A DNA stretch of 64,000 nucleotides from Setoptus koraiensis (GCA_048013815.1 CM106585.1:15438001-15502000), one strand, 5' to 3'. Positions 1 to 12,199 are shown, counted from the stretch's first letter. Program-made: numbers and translations. Notes: a model not told the origin generated them from the letters alone.

Positions 1-1830
1 GGGGGCAAGGTGTCTAGGGTGTTGAGTGTGGGACCACGGGGGAAGGTGGGCGGTGTGTCGGCCACGCGAACTGGTGCTCGAGTGGGGTCGTAAGGGGTAT
101 CGGTGAGACCGGTGCCGGGACGGCGTTGTGGCCGGGCGGTTTTGGGGTGACGGAGGCCCCGTCGGTGGTAATGATGTCTAGGGGGGGGCGGCGAGGTAAT
201 AGTCTGGGTGGGATCTGACAGGGTTGGGTTGTGCTCGGGCAGTCATGCTTGGACTTGGTTTCGACCTCGATGTGGCGGAGGCGCTCTGGGGGGGAGGGCG
301 TTGGGGGTGGTAGCAGAGAGGGGCGGGGCCGTCTCGAGGGGAAGGCCGGGGAGTGGGTGGGAGGGAGGGGTGCCGGTTGGTGTTTGTGAGAGGTCTTTGT
401 TGAAGTTGGGGGAGGTGGTGGGTAGATTTCCCCCGGGGCGGTCGCTGTGCTGGGTTATTGGTGCGGTTGTTGGTTAAGCCACCGGGGACAGGGAGTGCTG
501 GGAGAATGAACAGGATGGAGCTCTGGAAACTGGAGTGGGAGTGGGTTCCGTGGGCTCGTGGTGGAGTGGGGGGGGGTCCGTGCGGTAGGGGGGCGTAGGT
601 TGTGGGGTGGTAGACCTAGGTGTGGTGTCAAGCCTGGGATTAGTGTGACTGTAGAGCGGAGTTTTGGCTCGGTTGCCTCCTCCGTCCAGTAAGACGGGAG
701 CGGACCGGTAAGCTGCAGTGGGGATATCAGGCGGCAGGGTCGTCCGTGTGGGGCACAGAATGCGACACCGTGTGTGCGGGTAGGGATGGACCCTGGCACT
801 TGAGGTTGGCGTACCCACCGTTCGTAATTTAGAGAGTAGCCGTAGTGTGTGGAGTTGGTCGGGCAGGCGATGTCTGTCTTGCCGGGGGTGGGGGGTCGGT
901 GCGTAGGCAGGTGTGGGGGCTCCTCATGGGGGGGGGTGGCGGCCGGTGGTTCGGGCCCGCGGCGGGGGGGGTGACGTGAGAGCCGGGGGGGGGTAGGAGT
1001 CGGGGAGGGTACGAGTTAGGTTGGTGGTCTCAGTCGTGCGGGGTGCGGTGGGTGATTGGAGCTTTGCGCGTTGGGCTTCGGTTGTGTGGGGGGTGGGGGG
1101 GAGGCAGGGGTGAAAAGGGGAGGGGTATGTAGGGGGATAGGGGGTGGAGACGAGCCGGGGTTGGTATCGTTGGGCGTGGGGGAAAGGGTAGGTGAGTCCC
1201 CCCACCCCCCCCCAGGGGGCAGGTGGTGGCCGGCGGGAGGAGCCGGGGGTCAGGTGTGGGAGACACCGAGAGTGAGGGGGGGGGTCTTCAACCCAGTTGG
1301 GGTGTGGGGGGCTCGGGTCCGGGAGTTAGGTAGGGTGCTATGGCTGCCCAAGGCGTGGGTTGTGCAGGGCGCTCAAGGGCGATGGGTGTTTGTCGGGGAG
1401 GGTGGGGTGCTAATTGAGGGTTCGGACTGGGGTGTGGCGCAGGGGTGTTGGGAGGGCTGGGCAGGGGTGCTGGAGACGGGCGTGTTGTGTGGCCCCCCTA
1501 GTGGACACTGCCTGGGTGCGGTGTGGGGTGCCGGGGGGGGGTGTGTGAAGTAAGTTTTTAATCGAGGCGGTTTGAGTCAGGTACCGGTCCGTATGGGGTG
1601 GTGGGCTGGCGGCTGAGCGAGGGTTGTTGGGCGGTGGTGGTAGGGGGATGAGCTCCGGGCGGGTGGGGCGGGGGGGTGTGGTGCCACAGATTTGGCGTTC
1701 GGAGCCCGACCCTTGGTTAGATGGGGAGCGGTGTACGGGGTCGGTGTCTAGTTTCGGGGGCTTCTGTAGGGCCGGTTGGTGAGGATACCACTTCGGGACT
1801 GGCTGTTGGGGTTGTTGTAGTGTCAGCTTT
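1..1830. other. G-skewed block without recognisable genes
   Basis: The plus strand here is dominated by G, then T, with many runs of five to eight G. The opposite strand is correspondingly C-rich. The open frames in it are by-products of this bias: they encode Gly/Trp/Val/Arg-rich or Pro/Thr-rich strings with no domain. No TTAGGG-type telomere array, no satellite period and no rRNA signature is visible. The block ends within a few tens of bases near 1815 to 1835, where AT-rich sequence downstream of REXO1 begins. It could be a subtelomeric or other strand-asymmetric repeat, or a consensus artefact at a contig end. I cannot tell which from sequence alone. Confidence 0.7.
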
Positions 1831-1834
1831 CCCC

Positions 1835-1865
1835 TTTATTTAATTTCTTATACAGTCCGTTTATT
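1835..1865 (-). terminator. Candidate poly(A) signals for the REXO1-like gene
   Basis: Two AATAAA hexamers read on the minus strand (plus-strand TTTATT at 1835..1840 and 1860..1865). They lie about 95 to 125 bases past the stop codon of the exonuclease gene, in AT-rich DNA. They suggest that the transcript can end before the G-rich block. Confidence 0.45.
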
Positions 1866-1959
1866 TCATTCTATTACTATATTTTTATAATTAAATTGCT
1901 TTACAATTATTCTTTTTTTATTTTCGTTTACAAACTTTTTTTAATATTTTTTTGTCTTT

Positions 1960-3411
1960 TTACTCATGCATCAATGTTCTCAGAGCCCGTTTATAAGGTA
2001 GTCCTCTTTTGTGCGGAAAAACGTAAGCCGTGTCAATTACGTTCTTATGAATTAACTTGAGTGCTTTCAAATCACTTTCCAAACTATGTCCAACTAGTAT
2101 GGTTTTAGTGCTAAATAATTCTAGTAGATCGGTTTGAACATCGACTAATGTAGTCTGTATATCATCCAAATCTCCCTCATTTATACCACTAAATCTGCTG
2201 TTATAATCTAGAATATTGTTAGTAGGCTTGACAAGTTTCTCATAAACTGTCTTAAATTTGTGATCTATAACTGTTATTCTAGTTAGTTCCAAACCAATAG
2301 TTGTGTAACACATCTCACAATCCAATGCATATATTCCATGATTGGCTGGGTGCGTTCCGAATTTAGGCTGAGTGCAAACAAAACCTTGTCTATTATCAAT
2401 CTCATATTCTCCTCTATGGACATGGTATTTACTCGTGCTGCACCCAGACGAATTTATGTCACCCTTACAACATGAATACCTTCTTTCCATGCTTCTGTTC
2501 ACTGTGTATGGTTTGGTATAAGGAGCATATAAATAGATGTTTTTAAGTGAGATACTGCTCTCTTATGTGGTTTTTCTGCTGTTTTACAACTGGTTAGATC
2601 AATAGAAAAGATGGGTACAGATCAAATACAATACCTCGAGTGTTCCATAAGCGACCATTGTGATAAATGCAAGACGAAATTGTAACAGGCATTCGAAACT
2701 CGTCTACTTTGTACAACTTTTTACAACGGTCACAAGTATAAGACTCGGCCGGTGTTGTTCGAACGGGAGGAAAATTTGGCAGAATAGCAAGTCCTGGAGT
2801 GTCAGGATCCTCAGATGGGTAGCCGTGCGGAGTTAGACACGACTCTGGCATGACGTACTGTGTCAGTCTCAGATATAGCTCTTTATCTGACAACTCTCCG
2901 GGATCCTCGACTCTGGCCTTCTTCTGTATGCTGAATGTTCCACACACCTTGCCAGTCAATATTTCGCTATGTGACACAACTTTGTTGCCATTCACATAAC
3001 TTGGTATGGATAGATAGAAAAAGAAATCGGTTAGATAAATAAATGTAAATAGTTAGAATAGAAAAATGTTGAAGCTCGAGCTAAATGTATGACTCACCCA
3101 GTATCGTTGTCGGACACGATAGTCTTGACGCCGGCCTTGTCTCTAATTCGTTTTACCAAATTAGCCATTAGATTCATGTAGATCATTCTGCTTGAGGCTC
3201 GGTCGGCGATTTTCTTCTCTTCGTTGAGTGCCTCTGAATATGCCTCCTCTTCTTTGGTTCCCCCCTTGAGGTATTCATCGATGATAGTCTGTAGGCCAGA
3301 TAGACGGGCCGCGGATGGAACCTTCCTACTCAAGCCCAATGGCACTCGTGGCCTTTTGTCGGCCGGCGGCCTGGCTGGTGCCTTGTGGGCTATTCGTGGT
3401 TTCACGTCCAT
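1960..3411 (-). CDS. REXO1-like RNA exonuclease (DEDDh), three coding exons, C-terminus short
   Basis: Coding exons are 3411..3098, 2999..2635 and 2501..1960, joined by GTGAGT/AG and GTATTG/AG introns with phases that fit exactly (406 residues). The family trims RNA 3' ends in the nucleus. Exon 1 carries the conserved REXO1 segment before the nuclease, including ALNEEKKIADRASSR and IYMNLMANLVKRIR. Exons 2 and 3 carry a Cys/His zinc-binding region (CDRCKKLY, then YHNGRLW and RRYSCCKGD). The nuclease begins with YALDCEMCYTT (Exo I Asp and Glu), continues with FSGINEGDL, and has the Exo II motif LVGHSLESDLKALK. The frame stops at LRTLMHE, just before the Exo III His..Asp segment expected in this family. 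A possible donor (GTAAAA) overlaps the stop, so a last exon may have been lost at the G-rich block. The start at 3411 is preceded by a possible acceptor (TTAG), so further 5' exons may exist. Confidence 0.9.
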
Positions 3412-3904
3412 TGGTTTGTGCTAATTTATTATATATATAGAGAGAGAGGGGTTTCTTCTGTCGTTTCTCTCGTCAACGTTAGATCTGACAATAAGTGAGT
3501 GACAATAGTCGGTGACAATAGAACAAATTCTATGCTAGTTATTGTTGGCCCTTCCTCTGGCGTGCATCATTGTGCTAACTGGTGCTGTGATTTCATCGAG
3601 ACAGAGAACGAGATGCAACACTTTCAAGGGTGACAGCAATTATGATACGATTATTATTGTTAAATTATCTATTATTATATTTATCATTATCATTGCCAGA
3701 TATTGAAGGTGAGTGTTGAGCCGTCCCTGTTGCATCGCCTATGAATATAATATGAATAGTTGATGTCATCGGTGTACGGCCAATACGTACAGAGATGTTA
3801 CACTTGAGCTGTACTGTTTTTTCCTGTTTTCTTTGCAACTTGCAACTTGCAGTTCCTCAGATCAACTGCACACACAAACACGACCAAAACAAACTTTAAA
3901 TAGA
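3412..3904. other. Intergenic spacer upstream of the REXO1-like gene
   Basis: A short AT repeat and a GA run at about 3430..3450 are followed by unique AT-rich sequence. I see no supported coding exon. It should contain the REXO1 promoter or 5' UTR, since the gene is read leftwards from 3411. Confidence 0.4.
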
Positions 3905-4145
3905 TCAGCTGTTCTTGGCATCTTCCATAGTGAAGTTCGGCCGAATGCCAAATATTGGGACCTGTGAGCGAGCGCACCATTTGAATTGGCAAAAATCATT
4001 AGACATGTTAGGGTTTTGTGAGAGCGTTATTTGAACTTACAAGACTTGTGAGTTTTTTACTAGCGTTTTCTTTCGCCTCAGAACCTGGATAGTTCAGAAC
4101 AACCAGAGTCTGGCCCGTAGGCGTGTCATCGAGAAAGAGGTTTAC
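3905..4145 (-). CDS. Last two exons of an unidentified minus-strand gene
   Basis: Exon 4145..4041 is preceded by an acceptor (TTACAAG) and ends in a perfect GTAAGT donor. Exon 3961..3905 follows an acceptor (CTCACAG) and ends in TGA. The 79-base intron is of the size seen in neighbouring genes, and both junctions are phase 0. The joined tail has 53 residues, including LFLDDTPTGQTLVVLNYPG, KENASKKLTSL and VPIFGIRPNFTMEDAKNS. I do not recognise the family. A possible 5' exon at 5180..5133 (ATG, 16 codons, phase 0, GTAAGC donor) would give a 69-residue protein, but this join is weak. Support comes from open frames, splice sites and phase only. Confidence 0.4.
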
Positions 4146-4159
4146 CTTGTAAGTTTAGA

Positions 4160-4408
4160 TTGGTGTTCGAAGGCGAAGAATTGCCCTCATTTGTGATCAT
4201 CCCAAAACCTATAGCACATTGGCCAGCGCCACAATTTTGCGCTCCAGAGAACTCATTGAAGCATATTGTCTCCTCAATCCAGCCATCAGACAGAATTGAG
4301 ACCATCGTTGAATTTGTTAGGCTCGGGATCGCTGATGTTCACTTGATGTATGTTGATGATGATAGAGACGATGAATTAAGGGATTTCATCATAGCTAATC
4401 ATTATTGA
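4160..4408 (+). CDS. Weak unassigned open frame
   Basis: Eighty-two codons are open on the plus strand from a TTG at 4160 to TGA at 4408, with a protein-like composition (for example PSFVIIPKPIAHWPAPQF and LMYVDDDRDDELRDF). There is no ATG at the start, so it would have to be an exon; a TTTAG acceptor lies just upstream. A second plus frame and one minus frame are also open here, so the region may simply be poor in stops. I assign no function. Confidence 0.2.
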   Translation: MVFEGEELPSFVIIPKPIAHWPAPQFCAPENSLKHIVSSIQPSDRIETIVEFVRLGIADVHLMYVDDDRDDELRDFIIANHY

Positions 4409-5451
4409 GATTGACAGTGTGATGCAGACAAGCGGAGAGCAGGTACTCTGGACAAACAAGCGCCATTGTCCGTGCAAACAAACAATGCTGACCAAACCAA
4501 ACCACAACACTTTCGCTACCGCGCTTCTCCAGTTAACAATCCCGTTAATGCGGCGTGACCCGTGCCTAGAGCAGGTGAGGGTGCAAAGAAAGGAAAGGTA
4601 ATACCTTTTCCGGTATCAGGGCACCATACCCTACCCAACAATACCCAAAATATCCAAATTGGGCGTGGTACGTATTCCGAAGAACAACCCAATAAATTTA
4701 TATCCATTCTATAGTAAACATACAAAGTCCCAACTAAACTTCTCTCATATACACGCACAACGCTTTGCAAGCGTCGCTTGCCCATTATCATCTGTTCATT
4801 TCAACGTGGCTCTACTTCAACGACCTGTCCAACTCGCCCAAATGATCGAGCGCGACAACTTGGCCCCGCCAGGCCTCTTTGATTCGTCTGTTGTTCGGCC
4901 GAGCAATCTCGATTGTATTTGTGACAGATACATTCGGTCGTAGTATTGAATTAATCTTGGCGACGAGAATTGATATGGCGCTACAGTTGACGGTTGAGCG
5001 ATGCCGAGGCATCAAGATGAGCATATCCGAGCGCAAGAATGCTTGTTGTTCGTCTAGATTGGCGGAGCTTGCGAACGAAAGGGTTCGTAACGAACCGCTC
5101 GTTTGGAGCGGATCCAACAACGTTTAGCTTACCGAAAGAGGCTGCACATATGCATCAGTGAGGAGGAGATGAATATTCATCTGTGCTGGAGTTAGGTGCC
5201 CATGTTTAAATCGCTTTCATATGTCAGAATTAGTAGAGGAGTTGCTGCTGTCATTGCTGACAATCATTGTTTATGAATGACAACATTACATAATGCAATT
5301 TAAATTGGGCTCACGAGCTTGCAAACTGACGATAATTCGACCCTCTGGTTTTCGTTGCTTGCATCAGGCCCAGTTCGCTTGTGCTATTTTATACAGTGGG
5401 TATAATTAGAACGACGAAATAATTATCATGGCGCTGTTATTGAATTGCAGC

Positions 5452-5452
<1 letters not shown>

Positions 5453-5523
<71 letters not shown>
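5453..5523. repeat. (GA)n microsatellite, about 35 units
   Basis: An uninterrupted AG dinucleotide run of roughly 71 bases follows TGAATTGCAGCT. It makes long spurious Leu/Ser-rich frames on the minus strand. Confidence 0.95.
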
Positions 5524-5526
<3 letters not shown>

Positions 5527-8430
5527 GACGAAATGAGATGAATGGGAACAGATAGGGACTGCTCGCTGATTTTGCACACAACAAATGAAGGCTATTTTCG
5601 TATGGCGAGCGAGGGTGGCGGTTTTGTGTCGGCGCAAAGTTTGATCGTTCGTTTTGATCAATGCAATTCAATTCAATGTTCTTCATGTTCCAGACAAATC
5701 AATTCCTAACAAACATCAATCAATCAATTTTCACACTGCCAGCCACCAAGACATCTGCCGCCGTCCAGCGCTTGCCGGCCGACTCGCCACTCGCTGCTGG
5801 CAGATTATTTTGCAGAGAGCGAGAGAGTGTAATCGTGTGCAAAGACGGCAGACGGATTGGCCAAAAGAATCAACATGTGCGATAATAGTGTATTGTACAA
5901 TCGACAATGGACTCAGAGCGAGCCAGCTAGCCAGACAGTTGGAACAATAACATGACCATTCTGCAATGCAATTGGCAAGCTGGCTCGATGCGCTGAGTCT
6001 TTATCGACAAGGGCCAAAAACAATTGTGAAGCGGCTCGACTGAGGCTAGATTGTTAACAACAATAATAATGGATTAGGGACCGGACTATGTTGCGCGAAG
6101 GGCCGGCCGGCGGTCGGCACCCTGTCTCGAGCTTTTCGGTTATTTTTATCGTCGCCGCTACCGCTGAGCTCCGCACAGCCCAGAGCCGGCTTGCGATGTC
6201 ATTCTGACCGTTCATGTCAATACCCCGGCGCATGCGATTTGTTTGGATGCAAATCGCAAATCGCAGCACCCCGAGCGTCTCGCTTGGGGGGGGTGGGGGT
6301 GAACTTGAACTGGTGGCCCGGCCCGGCTAGCAGTTGTTGGACGTTTTCAGCAACGACGACACACAGTGTTGATTGCCGAACGGAATGGCAGCAATGATGC
6401 AAGCAAAAGCAAAGCGCTGCCCAGATTGCTTTCGTTTCATTGTATTCCTGTTTTATGGCGCTGCTTTAATTACGCAATCGTTGGTGACAAGCAGACGTAG
6501 CGCGGCTGTTGGCTCGGCATTTCTCGGCAGGCTGTCCAATGATTCAATATAGTAATCTCCGATCGGAGGCGCACTAATGTCGCCACAATAATGATGACGA
6601 TGGCAGTGCCGTCGTATCTGTCAAATGATGTGTGTGTGTGTGTGTGTGATTTGTATCACTTCATCGTCGCTGGCCGATCGAGTGTTTGCGGCAGGTGAGC
6701 AAACAATGCAGTGCGATGATATCTGGTACCACTTGACACCGACTGGCAAGCAATGCGCTGGCGATGTTACCACTTTCACGCCAATTTTGCGACAGCCACA
6801 GCAATCATCGGCATTTTTGCATCGCCTCGACAAATGTGTGGGGGCAAATGTTGTTTTGCGACAAACAATGTCGCTAGACAGCATCGGCGTGACAGAGGGG
6901 CAAACATGGGAGCGCTGGCCGATTGGCACTGTTATCAGCGCAACTATTGTCAACTATCATGCGCTGAGATGAGCCACTACAACAACTCGTCGCAATCGGA
7001 CGCTAATTACCATTTCAATTGCATGCACTGTCGGCTCCGGCGGAGCCGACGATGATCACAATTCGGTTCACAACTGGGGCCGGTTGGGGATCGTGCGGGG
7101 CGCACTCAAACTCGGTCGGGCCGTGCCAGCCGACAGTGTCTCGCCGTGCGGAGTGGTGTCGCCACCGGCGCGGACACGGGCGCGAATGACTGGGCCACAA
7201 TTCCGAGAACAAACAGCAGAAACCTGTTACTGCCATGAGCCTGTCCGCCAGTTCTCCAGTTCCAGGAAAGCGCCGCCAGCTAGCGCTGCGCGCACACACA
7301 CGCCCGCCGATTGCAAGCTGGCAAGACACCCAGCGGAGTGGCCGCCGGGTGTCACGGGACACTGCGGGCGACCGCTCTGAGCAGCCTGTTGCTGGTGGCG
7401 ACTCGCGACCATTGTCGACTGGCGGGCCGCCCAGACAGCGGGCCGAACAGCCCCGGGTGGACACTGTCAAATGAATAGTGTTGATCGAAGTTGCGAAAAG
7501 AGCGCGCTCAGGCGGACAGTTGCGTCTCGTCGGACGGCAACCAGGGGTCGCTGTCGCTAATTACCAATCAGCGTGATTGCTGGCCATGGCTGGCCGTGGC
7601 TGGCCGTGGCTGGCGAGCGGCCGGCGCTGGGCTCGGGATCGGCGAGCGTGATGATGATTGTCGCGCGTTTTCAGCTGCCTTGGGCGCGCGTTGGTTGGGC
7701 GCCGACACTAAAAATGGCTGGCACATTAGTGGTGAGTTATTATATAGACACGAGTATCGAACGCGAGAATTTTCCATGTCCAACGAACACACGCATAAGC
7801 TCACGGCGTAGCTGTCGTGTGTGTGTGTGTGTGTGTGTGTTGTCGGTCGTGGAGGAACGAACAGAGCGAGTGTTGGCTGCCTCGACTTACTCATATGGGC
7901 AACATACGACTCGCATGATACGAGCAACAGCGACGACGACAACAACAAGTTACACTCGTTCGCTCGAACTGGTCGTGTTCGCTGTCAAGTTCTATCAACT
8001 ACACACTTCTGTTAACTATGCAGTGCGCACTAATGCGATTCATGGCTCATTTTTGATATTTTCATTTCGGGCCTGTTCGATTGCTTGCTCCTCGAGCGCG
8101 CATTCTACATTTCACTGCAACAATTCTGCATTCTACGCTTTCTACATTGGATACGTTGATTCGATCCGACTTGCGAGCATATCTTACAGCTCGACTGGCA
8201 GCTTGTTGTTGATCGGCGTTGCCAGCGACAACGTGCGCGACTCGCAACGCGGCTCGCCGAAACGACCAGCGATCGAACAAGCGAGCGAGCGAACAAACGA
8301 ACAAACGAACGAGCGAACAAACGAACGAATGCGGCAATTAAATGGCTGGTGTGCGCCATATGATGATGAGTCACAACGGCGCGCATTGGTTGCCACAAGC
8401 GCTGCAAGTGTTGCGCTACAAGACTTTTTA

Positions 8431-8484
8431 CTTGTAATTCTAATTTTACTTGTAATTCTGATTCTATTTGTGATTCTGATTCTA
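8431..8484. repeat. Three 18-bp tandem units
   Basis: Three consecutive copies of an 18-base unit resembling CTTGTAATTCTGATTCTA, with one to three differences between copies. Confidence 0.85.
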
Positions 8485-8850
8485 CATTACACTTGCGCAG
8501 CATTGCCTACTGTAGAATTAGAGTTGCAAGAGTATGGAACGGTAGTGGCGAAAATGATAATGAGCTCGGTGTGTGCGCACTTGGCGGCGAACTGCGTCAG
8601 TCTCGTTGATCGCTGATGGTTAATCTGTGCGCTTTCAACACACACACGCACACACACGCGCCCTAATCCAGTTGCGCTAGTTTGCATGCAGACGGCGAAT
8701 AGCAAATAGTGGCAACAAATAGCAAACATTCGCCGGGCCGGCATCAATCAAAACTGTCCCTCCTGTGTGTGTGTGTGTGCGCGCGCAATCGTTACTCAAC
8801 ACAACTCTTGTGGTCGCGCCGCGCCGCGCCAGCCGCCATCTTGGCCTGGG

Positions 8851-8946
8851 CACTAAAAGTTCGATTGGCCCGACCAGTGAAAATTCGATTCGCCCGAGCA
8901 CTGAAAGTTCGATTTGCGCGAGCACTGAAAGTTCGATTGGCCCGAG
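8851..8946. repeat. Four 24-bp tandem units
   Basis: Units at 8851, 8875, 8899 and 8923 share CACTGAAAGTTCGATT followed by a GC-rich tail, and differ at a few positions. A partial fifth unit begins with CACGAAAG. Confidence 0.9.
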
Positions 8947-11068
8947 CACGAAAGCGCAAGCCGGGCCGACAGTTTTGCATTGACGACAATTAGTGGCACT
9001 TGCACGACTTGCCGCTGCACGCTGCATCCAGCTTATATAACCACTGCAGTGTGCAACTGCTAAATATGCCAGTAAAATATCGCAGTAAAATATATAAACT
9101 ATATGAAATGACGATGGCAGCTATGACGCGCTGTCGGCAGCGTGCGACATCGTGTTATAGCTGACCGAGGGGCGTATATATGGCCAGCAGAGCTGTTGCA
9201 AAATGTTGGCCAGTGCCGCGCCAGTAGAACTTTTCGTCAGTGTTCGTCAGTGTAAGTGAGTGAGTGTTGGTGTCGGTGTTAGCGTTAGCGTTACCGAGTG
9301 CGCGAGTGTGTGTGCTGGGCAAATGGTTCTACTGTTGTGTGTAACTCGGTGCCGCTCCAAGGTGCGCACAGCAACAGTCACCGCTGGATAGTGTGCCTAT
9401 TGGATATAGAGAGTGTGTGTGTGTGCGATAGAACAAAGATTGTCAGTGTGTTCAAACAGCCATGTGCGTGTAGTGTGTGTGTGTGTGTGTGTGTGTTGCA
9501 TGCACACACACACACTCACACACGGCGAGAGAGGGAAACAAAGGGGGAGGCGCTGTGGGCGAACAAAGAGCGAGAGAGAGTGCAGCACTGAAATGATCTA
9601 ACACACACAGCGAACAAGCGAACCGGGCTTATCTGTTCCACCAATCTGAGCGTGTGTGTGTGTGTGTGTGCGAATCGAACATTACTGAACGCACAGCGAA
9701 CTATGCAGCGAACGAATTCGCCAGCACCAGCGACAGTGTGTGCAGAGGACCGTTTTAGTTGGCTTTGTGCACCTCACGAGGCAACATCTCGCACATCGGC
9801 AGCGGCAGTGTCACCGACAAGACGGCAGCGAATTAACAACAAACCCACAGCAAACCCACATCAAACCTGCGACAAACCAGCGACAAACCAACAACAACTC
9901 AACAACAACTCAACAACGAATCAAGGTAGACATCCCGGCAAACACAGTTGTTTCCACAGTAGCCATCAACTTTTGCACCATTGCCAGCGCTAAAGCCTTT
10001 CAACCGCCAGCACACGAGCAACATCTGAGTAATTACTATTATTGACAATCAGATAATTATCGGCACTATTTAATTGTTGCAACAAGCGAGCAGCCAGCCA
10101 TTGTGGGCAACTGGAAGAGAGAAATTTAAATAGGAAAATCGATAGAAAATTAGCAAACATAGTGATAAATGCGCAGGGCGAACACAAGAGAATAAATAGC
10201 TACCATTGTGATTGCATGCGCGTTTAAAAGTATTCCAGCGATGGCAAAAAACATCGCCATTAGTGTCACATTATCATTCTCGTGAAAAGATTATTGTTGA
10301 TACGCGAATAGTCGTCGTCGTCGTTGTCGTCTTGGCCGTCGCAATCGTCAATGCTCAAGACACCCATTGATTATTTAGTTGCACACAACAAGACACATCA
10401 CATCCATTATCATCATCGCTTTGAGTGTATCTCGCTGTGAGTGTGCGACATTCGTATATGTTGATTGAGCCAGTGAGCTTGGGATCTAGTTGTGCGCACA
10501 TTTAGAACATAGCGCCGCCGTCAGTTTATCACTAGCATTGTATCGCAAGCACTGTATCACAAGCATGTTGTCACAGTCTTACACTGTACTGAATTGAATT
10601 GAATATTACTATATCAAATATCGTCACGAAAAAACCGACAAGACCGACAAGATAAGCCGCGGCGAAGAGTCTCTCCATTGCAAGTGTCTATGGCAATGAT
10701 TCAAGCAAGTGAATTGAGTCTATCGTCAGGACACCACAACAAGCGTCACACACTTTTGTCAACAGAGCAACTTCGATTGTGCAACAACGACAGCAGCAGC
10801 AGCAACAACAACAACAGCAACAACAGCAACAAAAATCAACAAGATCAATTAATAACGCGATCATCCGTCGCCACCTATGATACAGTGAAAGCATCAAGTT
10901 GGACATGATACAATAAAGCGCTCGCCAAAACCATTTGCTGGCCGTTGTCGCACCAGTAATACACCGCTGATAACAGCCCATGTTGCACGCCCGCATAGTC
11001 CAATAATCGCTGCAAAGGTTAATTGGCAACTGCAAACTGCACGCCCGGCTTCATCGGCCATCAACAGA

Positions 11069-11077
11069 TATAAATAG
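11069..11077 (+). promoter_or_regulatory. Candidate TATA box upstream of furin exon 1
   Basis: TATAAATAG lies 780 bases upstream of the furin start codon, with TTAGTTGC about 20 bases downstream as a possible initiator. It is the best-looking TATA box in the 5' region, but several others exist near 9 kb and no cap site can be read from sequence. An acceptor-like CCAATTAG sits just before the ATG at 11849, so a spliced 5' UTR is equally possible. Confidence 0.25.
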
Positions 11078-11848
11078 AGTGCGACTTAGTTGCATGTTCG
11101 ATAGAGTTGGCGCAGCTAATCGCAAATCGCCATCATCGTCACAATCGACACGAGCTAACACACGTGATATTTAATTATACTCAGGTTCGCCCACACACAC
11201 ACACACACACTCACACACACCAGTACACCTACCCACATTGGGGGATCAACTAACGGACTTTCGAGCGAGAGAGCTCTGGCGTGGTGGATTCGAAGCGAAG
11301 CGCGCACGCATTGCAAACAGAGAGCACATAGAGAATAGACAGAAAAAATATACAGATTATCGCCAACAACGGACGCCAGTTGCCATGACCACATTGTAAA
11401 TCGGCGATTCTCTCTACATGTGGATCACAGGGGCGAACGCCATGATCAAACACCACCCGCCACTCATCTCATCGCATCTAACTGGCGCTTATTGCCGCAT
11501 CAACTAATAGCAGCACTAGCGCTACTCATAGCTATTTTGCAATCACAGTGTGATCATCGTTGCAAATTGGTTAATTCGACCATGGTCATAATAAGCATAT
11601 TGCACCATGCTACTCAATGATTCACCAGCAGCACCAGCAGAGAAAAAGAAAAAGTTTCACTAATCATCATCATCGTCAAGTTAACGCAAAAAATATAAGT
11701 AAGAAAATTTTGCCAAAATCTCATGAAATTCGTCATATGAAATCAATTATATCGCACACACACACGCTGAAGAAGACAAACGCACTTTGCTCTCCGATAG
11801 CAAATCAACTTTTTCAAACCACATCAATTAGCTTCCAATTAGCACGAA

Positions 11849-12199
11849 ATGAAATCTGTGATGGTAAACCAATTGTTTCTACTGTATGTGATGTGTCATA
11901 GCGTGTTACAATTTACAGTGATGATGGTAGCACAGCCGACAACAGACAACGGTCAACACCAACTGGCTGAACCAGCGAAGCAGCCGCAGCAGCACCCAAA
12001 AGTTTACACCAACCAATTTGTGCTCCAAATAGAGGGAGGCCCAGAAGAAGCGCGCGAGATAGCCTCAAAGCATGGATTTGTGTATCTCGATCACATATTC
12101 GGCGACTATCACCACCTTCAGCATAGACGCATCGCAAAGCGTTCAATCACATCGGATTCGATAGCCAAAATGAACATCTCCATAGAAGAGGAACCACAG
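11849..12199 (+). CDS. Furin coding exon 1: signal peptide and prodomain
   Basis: 117 codons, ending in phase 0 at CAG|GTGAGT. A hydrophobic signal segment ([16 protein letters not shown]) follows the start Met. The prodomain core reads [20 protein letters not shown] and [15 protein letters not shown]. The secondary autocleavage site HRRIAKRS has a His at the position of the pH-sensing His of human furin. Confidence 0.92.

Larger units (their letters stand above)
4409..11068. other. Long non-coding region 5' of furin, rich in microsatellites
   Basis: I see no supported gene. The stretch holds a long GA tract, several GT/CA tracts (about 6629..6648, 7819..7840, 8765..8780, 9475..9495, 9653..9670), tetranucleotide-like CGAA/CAAA runs (8272..8335), and short tandem duplications at 8431..8484 and 8851..8946. 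TATA-like strings occur near 9034 and 9175, and a doubled TCAGTG occurs at 9236 to 9252, so unmapped 5' exons or promoters of the furin gene may lie here. Long open frames in this GC-richer DNA look accidental. Confidence 0.5.

Noticed and set aside
455-1553. Several long frames on both strands of the G-rich block
   Set aside because: Base skew suppresses stops. The products are Gly/Trp-rich or Pro/Thr-rich strings without domains.
1-1830. Telomere or rDNA
   Set aside because: No TTAGGG-like or TTGGG-like array and no rRNA core sequence are visible.
7573-8616. 347-codon open frame on the plus strand
   Set aside because: It runs through a GT microsatellite, CGAA/CAAA repeats and an 18-base array, starts without a convincing ATG context, and has no domain. 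It is best explained by repeats and few stops.
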